Source: JBCAXA01 sp038749025
GTDB taxonomy: Bacteria > Pseudomonadota > Gammaproteobacteria > Steroidobacterales > Woeseiaceae
DNA length: 64,000 nt
Assembly: GCA_038749025.1 (NCBI GenBank)
Contig: JBCDIL010000001.1
Location: 62,001 to 126,000, forward strand
Direction: 5' to 3'
Shown: one piece after another, positions 15,953-24,154 of the stretch
Layout of the letters: the number at the start of each line of letters is the position of its first letter
Position numbering within the stretch: the stretch's first letter is position 1
Notes under the pieces: model-generated
What the model was told of the DNA's origin: nothing
Databases searched by the model: none
Seen by the model: the letters and a program-made list of their open reading frames with translations, nothing else
Position numbers and translations under genes: made by a program

Positions 15953-18007
15953 ATGTCTTACCGTCTCGGCGTCGACGTCGGTGGTACGTTCACCGATCTG
16001 CTTCTGGTCGACGAATCGTCCGGCAGCACGTACACCGCGAAAGTCCCAAGCACACCGGAGGATTCCTCCATCGGGGTGCTAAACGGCATCGAAAAAATCT
16101 GCTCCGAGGCGAATATCGACCCCGCGGCTATTTCAAACGTCATGCATGGCACGACGGTTGCGACCAATACGGTCTTAACCGGATCGGGCGCCAAGGTCGG
16201 CTTAGTCACGACCAAGGGCTACCGGCAGGTCCTGCAAATCGCCCGTTCTTTTGTACCGGGTGGCTTAGGCGGCTGGGTTATCTACAACAAAAGTGACCCG
16301 ATCGCGCCGCTGGCCTGCACCATTGAAGCCGATGAGCGCATGGGCGCCGACGGCGAGGTGGTTCGCACGCTCAAGAAAACAGACCTAACCCGTCAGTTGA
16401 AGGCACTCAAGAAAGAGAACATCGAAGCGCTAACGGTATCGTTGATCAACTCTTACGCGAACGGCGCCACGGAAAAAGAAGTCGCCAAGCTCGCGAAGAA
16501 AGCGTTACCGGGTGTGCCGGTCTCGCTCTCCTCGGACGTTGTCCCGGAAATGCAAGAGTACGAGCGGACGATCACCACGGTCGCAAACTCTTACGTTCGG
16601 CCAAAAGTGGAAAGCTATGTGCGCAGCCTGCAACGCAAGCTGAAGCGCAAGATGAAGGATGTGAAGTTGCATATCCTGCGCTCCGATGGTGGCATGGCTT
16701 CATCGAAAGCCGCCGAAGCGTATCCGGTTAATCTCCTGATGTCGGGTCCGGCTGGCGGCGTTACCGGCGCCATCTGGGTCGCGAAGAATGCCGGTCATGA
16801 AAACCTGCTGACCTTCGACATGGGTGGCACGTCGACCGATGTCGCGCTTGTTCAAGCCGGTAAGGCGCAACTTCGCCGCGAAACAACGGTTGGCGACGTC
16901 ACCGTCCGCGCATCATCGGTGGACGTTCGTACCGTCGGCGCCGGGGGCGGCTCAATCGCCCACGTACCAGAGCTGACCGGGGCGTTACGCGTTGGCCCAG
17001 AAAGCGCCGGTGCGGTCCCAGGACCGGCCGCTTATAACAAGGGTGGCGAGGCACCGACCGTGACCGACGCGAATGTCGTGCTCGGTTACTTACCGACCGA
17101 GGTTCGTCTTGGCGGCGACATGGAGATTCGCAAAGATCTCGCCGAGAAAGCGATTGAACCGGTTGCGAACGCTCTCGGCCTTAGCATCAAACAAGCCGCC
17201 GCCGGCATCATCGATATCGTTAACGAGAACATGTACGGCGCGCTCCGTCTGGTCTCCGTTGAGAAAGGCTACGACCCGCGCGACTTCGCGTTGATTGGGT
17301 TCGGTGGCGCAGGCCCGCTGCACGCCAATGCCCTCGGCAAGCTGATCAACAGTTGGCCGGTAATCATCCCGCCGGGCCCCGGCGTGCTTTGCGCCTACGG
17401 AGACGCAACCACTCGCGTTCGTGACGAAGCCTCGCGGACGTTTATCACGCGTTTCGGCGACACCAACGTTAAAGAGGTCGTGAAGATCCTTGAGGATCTT
17501 GCCAAAAAAGCCGAGAAAACCCTCGAAAAAGAAGGCGTGGCCCGCAAAGACCGCAACGTTACCTACCAAGTGGACATTCGCTACCACGGGCAAGGCCTGC
17601 AGCTCAGCGTTGACTTTGAACTGGCGGATCTGAAGAAGAAAGGGCTGGACGTCATCGGTGACCAGTTCGACGAGATGCACCGACAACTCTTTACGTTCGC
17701 CCTCGATAGCGACAAAGAGCTGGTGAACCTGCGCGCCGTTGCGCAGGGCAAAGAGGCCAGCATCTCCGCGACGAAACTGCGTAAAGGCAAAGAGTCTCCG
17801 GCTGCCGCCGCCATTGGTAGCAGCGAGGTGTTCATGGATGGCAAAGACCAAACGGCCACGTTGTACGATCGCTCGAAACTCAAAGCCGGCAACGTGGTTG
17901 AAGGGCCAGCCGTTGTTCTCGAAATGGATTCGACAACGGTGATCCTGCCCGGACATGCCGGTACCGTAGATACCTACGGCAGCATCTTGATTAACCCGAC
18001 CGCGTAA
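15953..18007 (+). CDS. Hydantoinase/oxoprolinase/acetone carboxylase beta-like subunit (HyuA family)
   Basis: Start at the ATG of MSYRLGVDVGGTFTD behind AAGGA; 684 residues. HyuA-family features: actin-like ATP-binding GVDVGGTFTDLLLVD at the N-terminus, GTTVATNTVL, LRSDGGMASS, MSGPAGGVTGA, and the second nucleotide motif FDMGGTSTDVALV, then GFGGAGPLHA. The family includes ATP-dependent hydantoinase and 5-oxoprolinase (opening cyclic amides) and the ATP-using subunit of acetone and acetophenone carboxylases. The partner HyuB-like gene follows 22 bases later. The divergent CoA-transferase and the two upstream operators tie it to the GntR regulon. Lactam opening versus ketone carboxylation cannot be decided from sequence. 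Confidence 0.92.
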   Translation: MSYRLGVDVGGTFTDLLLVDESSGSTYTAKVPSTPEDSSIGVLNGIEKICSEANIDPAAISNVMHGTTVATNTVLTGSGAKVGLVTTKGYRQVLQIARSFVPGGLGGWVIYNKSDPIAPLACTIEADERMGADGEVVRTLKKTDLTRQLKALKKENIEALTVSLINSYANGATEKEVAKLAKKALPGVPVSLSSDVVPEMQEYERTITTVANSYVRPKVESYVRSLQRKLKRKMKDVKLHILRSDGGMASSKAAEAYPVNLLMSGPAGGVTGAIWVAKNAGHENLLTFDMGGTSTDVALVQAGKAQLRRETTVGDVTVRASSVDVRTVGAGGGSIAHVPELTGALRVGPESAGAVPGPAAYNKGGEAPTVTDANVVLGYLPTEVRLGGDMEIRKDLAEKAIEPVANALGLSIKQAAAGIIDIVNENMYGALRLVSVEKGYDPRDFALIGFGGAGPLHANALGKLINSWPVIIPPGPGVLCAYGDATTRVRDEASRTFITRFGDTNVKEVVKILEDLAKKAEKTLEKEGVARKDRNVTYQVDIRYHGQGLQLSVDFELADLKKKGLDVIGDQFDEMHRQLFTFALDSDKELVNLRAVAQGKEASISATKLRKGKESPAAAAIGSSEVFMDGKDQTATLYDRSKLKAGNVVEGPAVVLEMDSTTVILPGHAGTVDTYGSILINPTA

Positions 18008-18029
18008 ACGGACTGTAAGGAGAGTAGCT

Positions 18030-19979
18030 ATGCCAGCAACTATCGTAGAAACCAAACCCCGTCCGTTCCAACGCAACGATATCGACCCGATTACGCTCGA
18101 TATTATTGAGAACGCGATGCAAAACGCGCGTTGGGAAATGGACGCCGTGCTGTTCCGGACCGCGATGTCACCCGGGATTCGTGAACAGCACGATGAGTTC
18201 CCGATGATCGCCAACCTGGAAGGCAAGATGGTTGTCGGACAGTTCGGCAGCTTTATTCACGGCTTCAAAGAGGCCTATGACGGCACGATCGAAGAAGGCG
18301 ACATGTTCCTGACCACGGATCCCTATTCGTGTAACGGCGCCATCAGCCACATCAACGATTGGCTGTTGCTGCGGCCAATCTTCAAAGGCGGTCGCTTAAT
18401 TGCTTACGCCGCGATGTTCGGCCATATGACCGACGTCGGCGGCAAAGTCCCGGGATCATTGCCGACCGATGCTCGCGAGATCTTCGAAGAAGGGATACGT
18501 ATCCCGCCGACGAAAATCTACAAGAACGACGAGCTGCAATCGGACCTATTAAACCTCGTCTTACACAACTGCCGCCTCCCGGACTGGAACCGCAGTGACT
18601 TCAATGCGTTGGTCGCGGCCATTCGTACCGCCGAGAAACGGGTGATCGAGCTGGCGGAACGCTTCGGAGACGACACATTGTACTCAGCTCTTGATGAGCT
18701 TCTCGAGCGCAATAAGCGTGCGATGGGCAAACTCATCAAGACGACCGTCCCAACCGAGAAACAGTACTTCGAGGATTACATCTGCGACGACGGTCTCGAC
18801 ATGGGCCCGTACAAGATCAAATGTTCGATGTGGCGTGAAGGCTCGAAGGTCATCTTCGACTTCGACGGCACGGACCCGCAGTCGATCTCGTCGATTAACT
18901 TCTACTTGAACGAAGAGATGTTCAAGATGTTCTGTGGCGTTTACATGATTATGGTCTTCGACCCACAGATCATGTTCAACGACGGTTTCTACGACCTGAT
19001 GGAAGTACGCATTCCGGAAGGCACGCTGCTGAAACCGAAAGAACCGGCGGCGCTGTCGTGCCGTACCCACGCATTGGGTCGCATCTTCGACGTCCTCGGC
19101 GGTCTGCTCGGCCAGGGCAACCCAGACTTCCTTTGCGGTGCAGGCTTCTCGGACAGCCCGCACTTTATGTACTCCGGTTACGACAAGAACGGCGAGTGGT
19201 ACCAGCTGTACTCGATCGGCTTTGGCGGTATTCCTGGCAAGCCGTTCGGCGACGGACCGGACGGGCACTCGCTGTGGCCGAACTTCACGAATGTTCCGAA
19301 CGAGTTCTTGGAGTCGTACTTCCCGCTTCGTATCGAGGTTTACGAGACCATTCCGGACTCGGGCGGCCCTGGCATGCACCGTGGCGGAAACGGCCTTAGC
19401 ATGGGCTACCGGTTCTTGGAGCCGGGCGAGATCTCGATCCATGACGATCGCTGGTTAACGTACCCGTGGGGCGTAAACGGTGGTCTACCCGGCCGGCGCT
19501 CGGAGAAACTGCTGCACCGCGCCGACGGTACGGTCGAGAAACTGCCATCGAAATGCGACCGCATTAAAGTTAAAGCCAATGACCTTCTCTACTTCAATAC
19601 CTGGGGCGGCGGTGGTTGTGGCGATCCGCTGCAGCGACCGGCAGAGCGCGTTGCATTCGACGTGAAAGCAGGTCTCGTCACCGTTAAGGGTGCGAAGCGT
19701 TACGGTGTTGTTCTTAACGAAGATATGACCGTCAACGAGAAACGCACCGAAACACTGCGCAAGAAAATGGCCAAAGATCGCGGCCGCGTCAAAATGTTCG
19801 ACTTCGGTGGCAAGATCAAAGACCTCAAGGCGAACTGCAAACGCGAGACTGGCTTACCAGCACCGCAGCAACCGGTCTTCCAGACCTGGGTCACGGCGGC
19901 GATGGACAAGCCGCTGCCACCGAAGAAGGTCAGCAAGAAACGCAAGACCAAGCGCAAGACGAAGAAAAAAGCCGCGTAA
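18030..19979 (+). CDS. Hydantoinase B / acetone carboxylase alpha-like subunit with lysine-rich tail
   Basis: A 649-residue HyuB-family protein; ATG follows AAGGAGAG, a strong ribosome site. Family features: DPITLDIIENAMQNARWEMD near the start, FLTTDPYSCNGAISHINDW, FGHMTDVGGKVPGSLPTDA (metal-ligand region), LHNCRLPDWNRSDFNALVAA and SGGPGMHRGGNGLSMGYRF. The last ~20 residues are strongly basic (PPKKVSKKRKTKRKTKKKAA), unlike the usual end of this family. It pairs with the HyuA-like subunit encoded just upstream. A strong terminator follows the stop, so these two genes end the operon. The related acetone carboxylase also needs a small gamma subunit, and none is seen here, which favours a two-subunit enzyme. 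Confidence 0.92.
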   Translation: MPATIVETKPRPFQRNDIDPITLDIIENAMQNARWEMDAVLFRTAMSPGIREQHDEFPMIANLEGKMVVGQFGSFIHGFKEAYDGTIEEGDMFLTTDPYSCNGAISHINDWLLLRPIFKGGRLIAYAAMFGHMTDVGGKVPGSLPTDAREIFEEGIRIPPTKIYKNDELQSDLLNLVLHNCRLPDWNRSDFNALVAAIRTAEKRVIELAERFGDDTLYSALDELLERNKRAMGKLIKTTVPTEKQYFEDYICDDGLDMGPYKIKCSMWREGSKVIFDFDGTDPQSISSINFYLNEEMFKMFCGVYMIMVFDPQIMFNDGFYDLMEVRIPEGTLLKPKEPAALSCRTHALGRIFDVLGGLLGQGNPDFLCGAGFSDSPHFMYSGYDKNGEWYQLYSIGFGGIPGKPFGDGPDGHSLWPNFTNVPNEFLESYFPLRIEVYETIPDSGGPGMHRGGNGLSMGYRFLEPGEISIHDDRWLTYPWGVNGGLPGRRSEKLLHRADGTVEKLPSKCDRIKVKANDLLYFNTWGGGGCGDPLQRPAERVAFDVKAGLVTVKGAKRYGVVLNEDMTVNEKRTETLRKKMAKDRGRVKMFDFGGKIKDLKANCKRETGLPAPQQPVFQTWVTAAMDKPLPPKKVSKKRKTKRKTKKKAA

Positions 19980-20005
19980 CGCGGACTTCGTAAGCGGTAC
20001 CCAAG

Positions 20006-20034
20006 AAAGGCGCCACTCGTTGGCGCCTTTTTTT
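20006..20034 (+). terminator. Rho-independent terminator after the hydantoinase-like operon
   Basis: A 10-base perfect stem (AAAGGCGCCA / TGGCGCCTTT) with a five-base loop, followed by a run of seven T. It lies 26 bases after the stop codon. Confidence 0.9.
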
Positions 20035-20077
20035 GGGTCGCTAATCGATTCTCGGCTTACCACCTGTCACAGGGACG

Positions 20078-20533
20078 CTATTTATCACCCTCGCGCACGA
20101 CGATTTCCTTGGCGAAAACATCGGACATTACGATGTACTTTCGACTTCTCAGTTCGTCTTTGGCAACTCGATAGACGACGCGGCCGCTCTGGCCATCCAC
20201 ATAGTATCCGTCCAGCGTGCGCCGATAGTTATGCGAAGACTTGGCAAAGAAGTACTCGGTTCCCACCACTAGATGAAACGGCGAAAGAGTCGCCTGTGGG
20301 TACTCGATCAGCATGTTCTCGACCAGCAACTGCTGTGCGTCTTCAACGGAGTACTTGAATTTGCTAGTAACCGAACTGAGCTCAGCGCTGTTGCCTCGAT
20401 AGACCGGTACGGCGTCTGGCGACGGACAATTATAGGGGGGCAACAACATTGCCAATGACACCAAACACGCCAAGGTCATGCTCGCCCCTACCAATACCTC
20501 CACGAACACTAGTGTAACCGACGTCGCCTGCAT
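20078..20533 (-). CDS. Hypothetical exported or membrane-anchored protein
   Basis: I start at the ATG of MQATSVTLVFVEVLVGASM, giving 151 residues; an ATG 11 codons upstream and another 18 codons downstream (MTLACLVSLAMLLPPYNC) are alternatives. The first 40 residues are hydrophobic and would export or anchor the protein. The rest (YSVEDAQQLLVENMLIEYPQ, then YFFAKSSHNYRRTLDGYYVDGQSG and RSRKYIVMSDVFAKEIVV) looks like a small folded domain with no family that I know. It sits alone between a terminator and the LOG-family gene. Real coding is likely from composition but unproven. Confidence 0.5.
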   Translation of the reverse strand: MQATSVTLVFVEVLVGASMTLACLVSLAMLLPPYNCPSPDAVPVYRGNSAELSSVTSKFKYSVEDAQQLLVENMLIEYPQATLSPFHLVVGTEYFFAKSSHNYRRTLDGYYVDGQSGRVVYRVAKDELRSRKYIVMSDVFAKEIVVREGDK

Positions 20534-20636
20534 GGCGACGCATGACGAACCTACTGTCCGTAGCACGGCGAAACTGACGAGTAATGGTGTTAGAGCGCCG
20601 CGACAGTCGCCGCTCGTGGCGGCTCGCCGTTAAAGG

Positions 20637-21209
20637 CTATCGATCAACAAGTTTAGAGTCGCTCGGCACACTCGCTAGACGCAGCCGATCCAGTAGCACC
20701 GCAGGATCTTCCTCGGTCAGCACCATGTCGCGGTGAACCGGCCGGACAAAACCTTGCTCCGTAACGTTATCCAAAAACGTCAACAATTGATCGTAGTAAC
20801 CATCGATGTTAACCAGACCTACCGGCTTTTTCTGGATGCCGAGTTGGGTCCATGTTAGCGCTTCGAACGTTTCGTCTAAGGTCCCGAAGCCGCCCGGCAG
20901 TGAGACGAACGCGTCGGCCAAATCGGCCATCGTCGCTTTGCGTTCATGCATCGATGCGACGACAACGAGCTCGGTCAGCATCGTATGGGCGACTTCGAGG
21001 CGCGCGATCGACTCGGGTATGACGCCGATAACTTCGGCACCGCCGTCGAGCGCAGCGTTGGCAACGGCGCCCATCAGGCCAACCTCAGCACCACCGTAAA
21101 CGAGCCGATCGCCGTTGGCCGCAATCGCGGCACCTAGCGCAATCGCGGCATCCCGATAAGCGGGTTTACTACCGGCCGCCGAGCCGGCAAAGACACAAAC
21201 AGTCGCCAA
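20637..21209 (-). CDS. LOG-family nucleotide phosphoribohydrolase
   Basis: A 190-residue LOG (lonely guy, TIGR00730) protein with the defining PGGFGTLDE motif preceded by ERKATMADLADAFVSL, and the nucleotide-binding start VCVFAGSAAGSKPAY ... GDRLVYGGAEVGLMGAVA. LOG enzymes cleave 5'-nucleotide monophosphates to base and ribose-5-phosphate; plant and some bacterial members release active cytokinin, and other members act on AMP. The start follows the GntR regulator gene by 17 bases on the same strand, so it may be co-transcribed with it. Whether it makes cytokinin cannot be inferred from the motif alone. Confidence 0.9.
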   Translation of the reverse strand: MATVCVFAGSAAGSKPAYRDAAIALGAAIAANGDRLVYGGAEVGLMGAVANAALDGGAEVIGVIPESIARLEVAHTMLTELVVVASMHERKATMADLADAFVSLPGGFGTLDETFEALTWTQLGIQKKPVGLVNIDGYYDQLLTFLDNVTEQGFVRPVHRDMVLTEEDPAVLLDRLRLASVPSDSKLVDR

Positions 21210-21226
21210 GCCTGAAATCGCGACGG

Positions 21227-21907
21227 CTACGCCGACTTCTGGTCGCGTTCGACGCCGTCGGTTTCATGCGCTTCGCGAAAAACGGACCGCGCGGCGTAAA
21301 TGTGGGCGCGCATGACGCCAGATGCCCACCCCGCATTGCGCTGCTCAAGCGCTGTCACGAGTTCGAGATGGTGTCGGGCGCTGCGTTCCAGCGCTTGCGG
21401 TGAGTACTCGCGAAACGTCTGGAAAACCAACGGTGCGTTAGCCAACGTAGCCAATGCCGTACGCAATTGTTCGCTACGGCTCGCATTAAGTAACGCCTCA
21501 TGAAATCGGTGGTTTAAGTCAGCGATTTTTTCGAGAAAACCGCGTGGTCGCTTTTCAGCAACCCGCAACTGCTGTTCGGCCAGCTGCCGCAAAATGGCGA
21601 GATCGTTATCGTCGCAACGAACTGCGCACAATTCTGCTGCATAGCATTCGAGACGTGCCCGCAGCTCAAAGGTCTCCTCTGCTTCGTCCTCACCCCAACT
21701 GGAGACGAACGCGCCTTGGTTCGGTACAAACCGAATGAGACCCTCCGCTTCGAGCCGATGCAGTGCTTCGCGAACCGGCGTACGGCTTACAGAGGCCGTC
21801 GCGGCGACTTCCGCTTCCGTTATACGGTCACCCGGCGCGTAGCGCCCTTCGATGATGTCGCCGCGAATCGTGTCGTAGGCCTTCTTGGCCGCACTGACCG
21901 CCACCAT
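21227..21907 (-). CDS. GntR-family regulator, FCD domain
   Basis: A 226-residue GntR protein. The N-terminal winged helix (AYDTIRGDIIEGRYAPGDRITEAEVA, then SVSRTPVREALHRLEAEGLI) is textbook GntR; the C-terminal helical FCD domain has ELRARLECYAAELC and NHRFHEALLNASRS, with the His that usually binds a metal (HHLELVTALEQ). Such regulators sense small organic acids or acyl-CoAs. It lies directly after the HMG-CoA-lyase-like gene. Six TGTATACA palindromes lie in promoter regions of the surrounding CoA-transferase, hydantoinase-like, lyase and TonB-receptor genes; I infer that this protein binds them and that it controls its own operon. Confidence 0.92.
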   Translation of the reverse strand: MVAVSAAKKAYDTIRGDIIEGRYAPGDRITEAEVAATASVSRTPVREALHRLEAEGLIRFVPNQGAFVSSWGEDEAEETFELRARLECYAAELCAVRCDDNDLAILRQLAEQQLRVAEKRPRGFLEKIADLNHRFHEALLNASRSEQLRTALATLANAPLVFQTFREYSPQALERSARHHLELVTALEQRNAGWASGVMRAHIYAARSVFREAHETDGVERDQKSA

Positions 21908-21913
21908 GGGTAC

Positions 21914-22822
21914 TTAGGCCGCCCGCCGCGGGAAGACGCCAGCGCGTGACAGTGCGCTGGGTACATCGTGACCCAACTGCTTGGCGAGCCAATCGGCCGT
22001 CTCCAAAATCGCGTCGATATTAATACCGGTAGCAACGCCGCTACGATCCAATGCGTACAACAAGTCTTCAGTGCCGATATTGCCTGTGGCGGCCGGTGCG
22101 AACGGACAACCGCCAATGCCACCGGTACTCGCATCGATTAGCGTTGCACCGTACTCAATGGCGGTTAACGCGTTGGCGATCCCAGTGTTGCGGGTGTCGT
22201 GCAGATGGACACGAATCGGGATCTCCCCGACCCGTTCGGCTAATCGGCCGATGACGGTGCGCATCTGTTGCGGCACACCGACACCGATACTGTCAGCAAC
22301 GCCGAAGGTGTCTGGCGATGCCTCAAGTAGCCGGTCCGCCAACTCGATGACCCGATCGGCCGATACTTCGCCTTCGAATGGACAACCGAATGCAGAGGCG
22401 ACCAACACGTTGCAGCGAACATCCGCTGCCCGGCAACGGGCCTGAATCTCTTTCCAAATATCAATTGATGCACTGACCGGCGCACCTTGGTTGCGCTGGC
22501 TAAACGTATCGGTCGACACCAGCACGAAACCGACCTCGTCGACACCCGCTTCAATAGCCCGCTCGCAGCCTTTGACGTTGAGCGCGAGGCCAATGCGGTT
22601 TAACGACGGGATCGGGTTGGCGTTCAGCGCCGCCATAACCTCAGCCGCATCGCCCATTTGCGGGACCCGCTTCGGATTAACGAAGCTGGTCGCTTCGACG
22701 GCCCGTATGCCAGCCGCCGCCAGGCGTTGGATCAATTCGACCTTCATCGCGGTCGACTGCACGTCATGCTCGCTTTGCAAGCCGTCTCGTGGCGAGACAT
22801 CGACGACCGTTACGGTATTCAT
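21914..22822 (-). CDS. Hydroxymethylglutaryl-CoA lyase-family enzyme
   Basis: Start at the ATG of MNTVTVVDVSPRDGLQSE; a longer frame would run over the operator. 302 residues of the DRE-TIM HMG-CoA lyase family: DVSPRDGLQ (metal Asp and Arg), EATSFVNPKRVPQM, HLHDTRNTGIANAL, and the catalytic-loop Cys in GGIGGCPFAPAATGN. Classic members split HMG-CoA into acetyl-CoA and acetoacetate, others act on related 3-hydroxy-3-methyl acyl-CoAs. The divergent gene encodes a CoA-transferase and the shared promoter region has two TGTATACA operators, so the pair may activate and then cleave a branched acid. The GntR gene follows within 6 bases. Confidence 0.92.
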   Translation of the reverse strand: MNTVTVVDVSPRDGLQSEHDVQSTAMKVELIQRLAAAGIRAVEATSFVNPKRVPQMGDAAEVMAALNANPIPSLNRIGLALNVKGCERAIEAGVDEVGFVLVSTDTFSQRNQGAPVSASIDIWKEIQARCRAADVRCNVLVASAFGCPFEGEVSADRVIELADRLLEASPDTFGVADSIGVGVPQQMRTVIGRLAERVGEIPIRVHLHDTRNTGIANALTAIEYGATLIDASTGGIGGCPFAPAATGNIGTEDLLYALDRSGVATGINIDAILETADWLAKQLGHDVPSALSRAGVFPRRAA

Positions 22823-22853
22823 GGCTGACTCCGGTGATTGGCCCCGTTTGGCA

Positions 22854-22867
22854 AATTGTATACAATT
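22854..22867. promoter_or_regulatory. GntR-type operator copy 3 (AATTGTATACAATT)
   Basis: A perfect 14-base palindrome, the longest of the six copies. It is 32 bases upstream of the HMG-CoA-lyase-like gene and, with copy 4 centred 63 bases away (close to six helical turns), spans the divergent promoter region. Confidence 0.78.
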
Positions 22868-22917
22868 AGGGCTTCGAAGTGCAGTATCCGTCGCCTGATT
22901 TCGACTTTTCGCCAAGG

Positions 22918-22927
22918 ATTGTATACA
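22918..22927. promoter_or_regulatory. GntR-type operator copy 4 (ATTGTATACA)
   Basis: TGTATACA core ending only seven bases before the ATG of the CoA-transferase gene at 22934. A protein bound here would cover the translation start region, which fits repression. Confidence 0.7.
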
Positions 22928-22933
22928 CCCGCC

Positions 22934-24154
22934 ATGACTACGAATAACAGCGAGGACCGCAGCGGGCCTCTGTCAGACCTGCGTGTTATCGAAATGGGAA
23001 GCCTGCTGGCTGGGCCGTTCTGCGGCCAGCTACTGGGCGATATGGGCGCAGAAGTCATCAAGATTGAAGCGCCGAACATGGGCGACCCGATGCGTGTTTG
23101 GGGCCAAGAGAAAGCCGGTAACGGCAAATCGCTGTGGTGGCCGATCGTCGGGCGCAACAAAAAGGCGATTACCGTCAATTGCCGGGTTGAGGAAGGTCAG
23201 CAAATCGTTCGCGACCTGGTCGCGAAGAGTGATTTTTTGCTGGAAAACTTTCGTCCCGGAACGATGGAACGCTGGGGCCTTGGCTACGACGAGCTCAGCA
23301 AGATAAACCCAAAATTGATCATGATCCGGGTGTCGGGCCAAGGGCAGACCGGGCCGTACGCCAAGCGCGCCGGCTACGGGTCGATTGGTGAGGCCATGGG
23401 CGGACTGCGCTATGTTGTTGGTGATCCGGCGACACCTCCGAGCCGCATGGGGATCAGCATCGGCGATTCGTTGGCCGCCACATTCGCGACGGTGGGCGCG
23501 CTGTCGGCGCTGCATCACCGGGAACGTACCGGTCAAGGCCAGATTGTCGACTCGGCCATCTACGAAGCCGTCCTCGGCATGATGGAATCGCTGGTCAGTG
23601 AGTACCAACACGCTGGCTACGTTCGTGAGCGAACCGGTTCGATCTTGCCAAACGTTGCGCCATCGAACGTCTATCCCACCAGCGACGACAAGATGATTCT
23701 GATTGCAGCGAACCAGGATACGGTCTTCCGGCGCTTCGCGGCGGCGATGGGTCAGCCGGAACTCGCCGATAACCCACGCTACGACTCACACCACAGCCGC
23801 GGAGAAAACCAGACAGAGTTGGATGAACTCATCGGCGAATGGACCATGACCAAGACCGCCGATGAGTTGACTGCGCTGATGGAGGAATCCGGCGTTCCGG
23901 TTGGTAAAATCTACCGCGCCCCAGACATGCTGGAAGATCCGCACTTCGCTGCGCGCGAAGCGATCATCAAACTCGCTCACCCAGAGTTTGGGGAACTGGC
24001 CATGCAGAATGTGTTCCCGAAACTGTCACTAACCCCTGGCGAAGTTCGTCATGCGGGACCCGATCTCGGCCAGCACAACGCCGAAGTGTTTGGCGAGATT
24101 CTTGGCTTCTCAGACGACAAGCAGGCCGACTTGAAGGCGCGCGAGATTATCTAG
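22934..24154 (+). CDS. Class III (CaiB/BaiF) CoA-transferase (2)
   Basis: Start at the ATG of MTTNNSEDRSGPLSD, just after operator copy 4; 406 residues. Family III features: VIEMGSLLAGPFCGQLLGDMGAEVIKIEAP, GRNKKAITVNCRVEEGQ, LLENFRPGTMERWGLGYDEL, the GYGSIGEAMGGLRYVVG segment where the family's Asp/Glu loop lies, and DSLAATFATVGALSAL. It transfers CoA between carboxylic acids, probably producing the acyl-CoA for the divergently encoded HMG-CoA-lyase-like enzyme. It differs clearly from the CoA-transferase encoded near 15 kb, so it is not a simple duplicate. Its last 8 bases overlap the end of the convergent deformylase gene. Confidence 0.92.
   Translation: MTTNNSEDRSGPLSDLRVIEMGSLLAGPFCGQLLGDMGAEVIKIEAPNMGDPMRVWGQEKAGNGKSLWWPIVGRNKKAITVNCRVEEGQQIVRDLVAKSDFLLENFRPGTMERWGLGYDELSKINPKLIMIRVSGQGQTGPYAKRAGYGSIGEAMGGLRYVVGDPATPPSRMGISIGDSLAATFATVGALSALHHRERTGQGQIVDSAIYEAVLGMMESLVSEYQHAGYVRERTGSILPNVAPSNVYPTSDDKMILIAANQDTVFRRFAAAMGQPELADNPRYDSHHSRGENQTELDELIGEWTMTKTADELTALMEESGVPVGKIYRAPDMLEDPHFAAREAIIKLAHPEFGELAMQNVFPKLSLTPGEVRHAGPDLGQHNAEVFGEILGFSDDKQADLKAREII

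Noticed and set aside
17090..18226. Long antisense open frame opposite the HyuA and HyuB-like genes
   Set aside because: It lies fully within two well supported genes on the other strand, and its sequence is rich in residues typical of frame shadows with no known motif.
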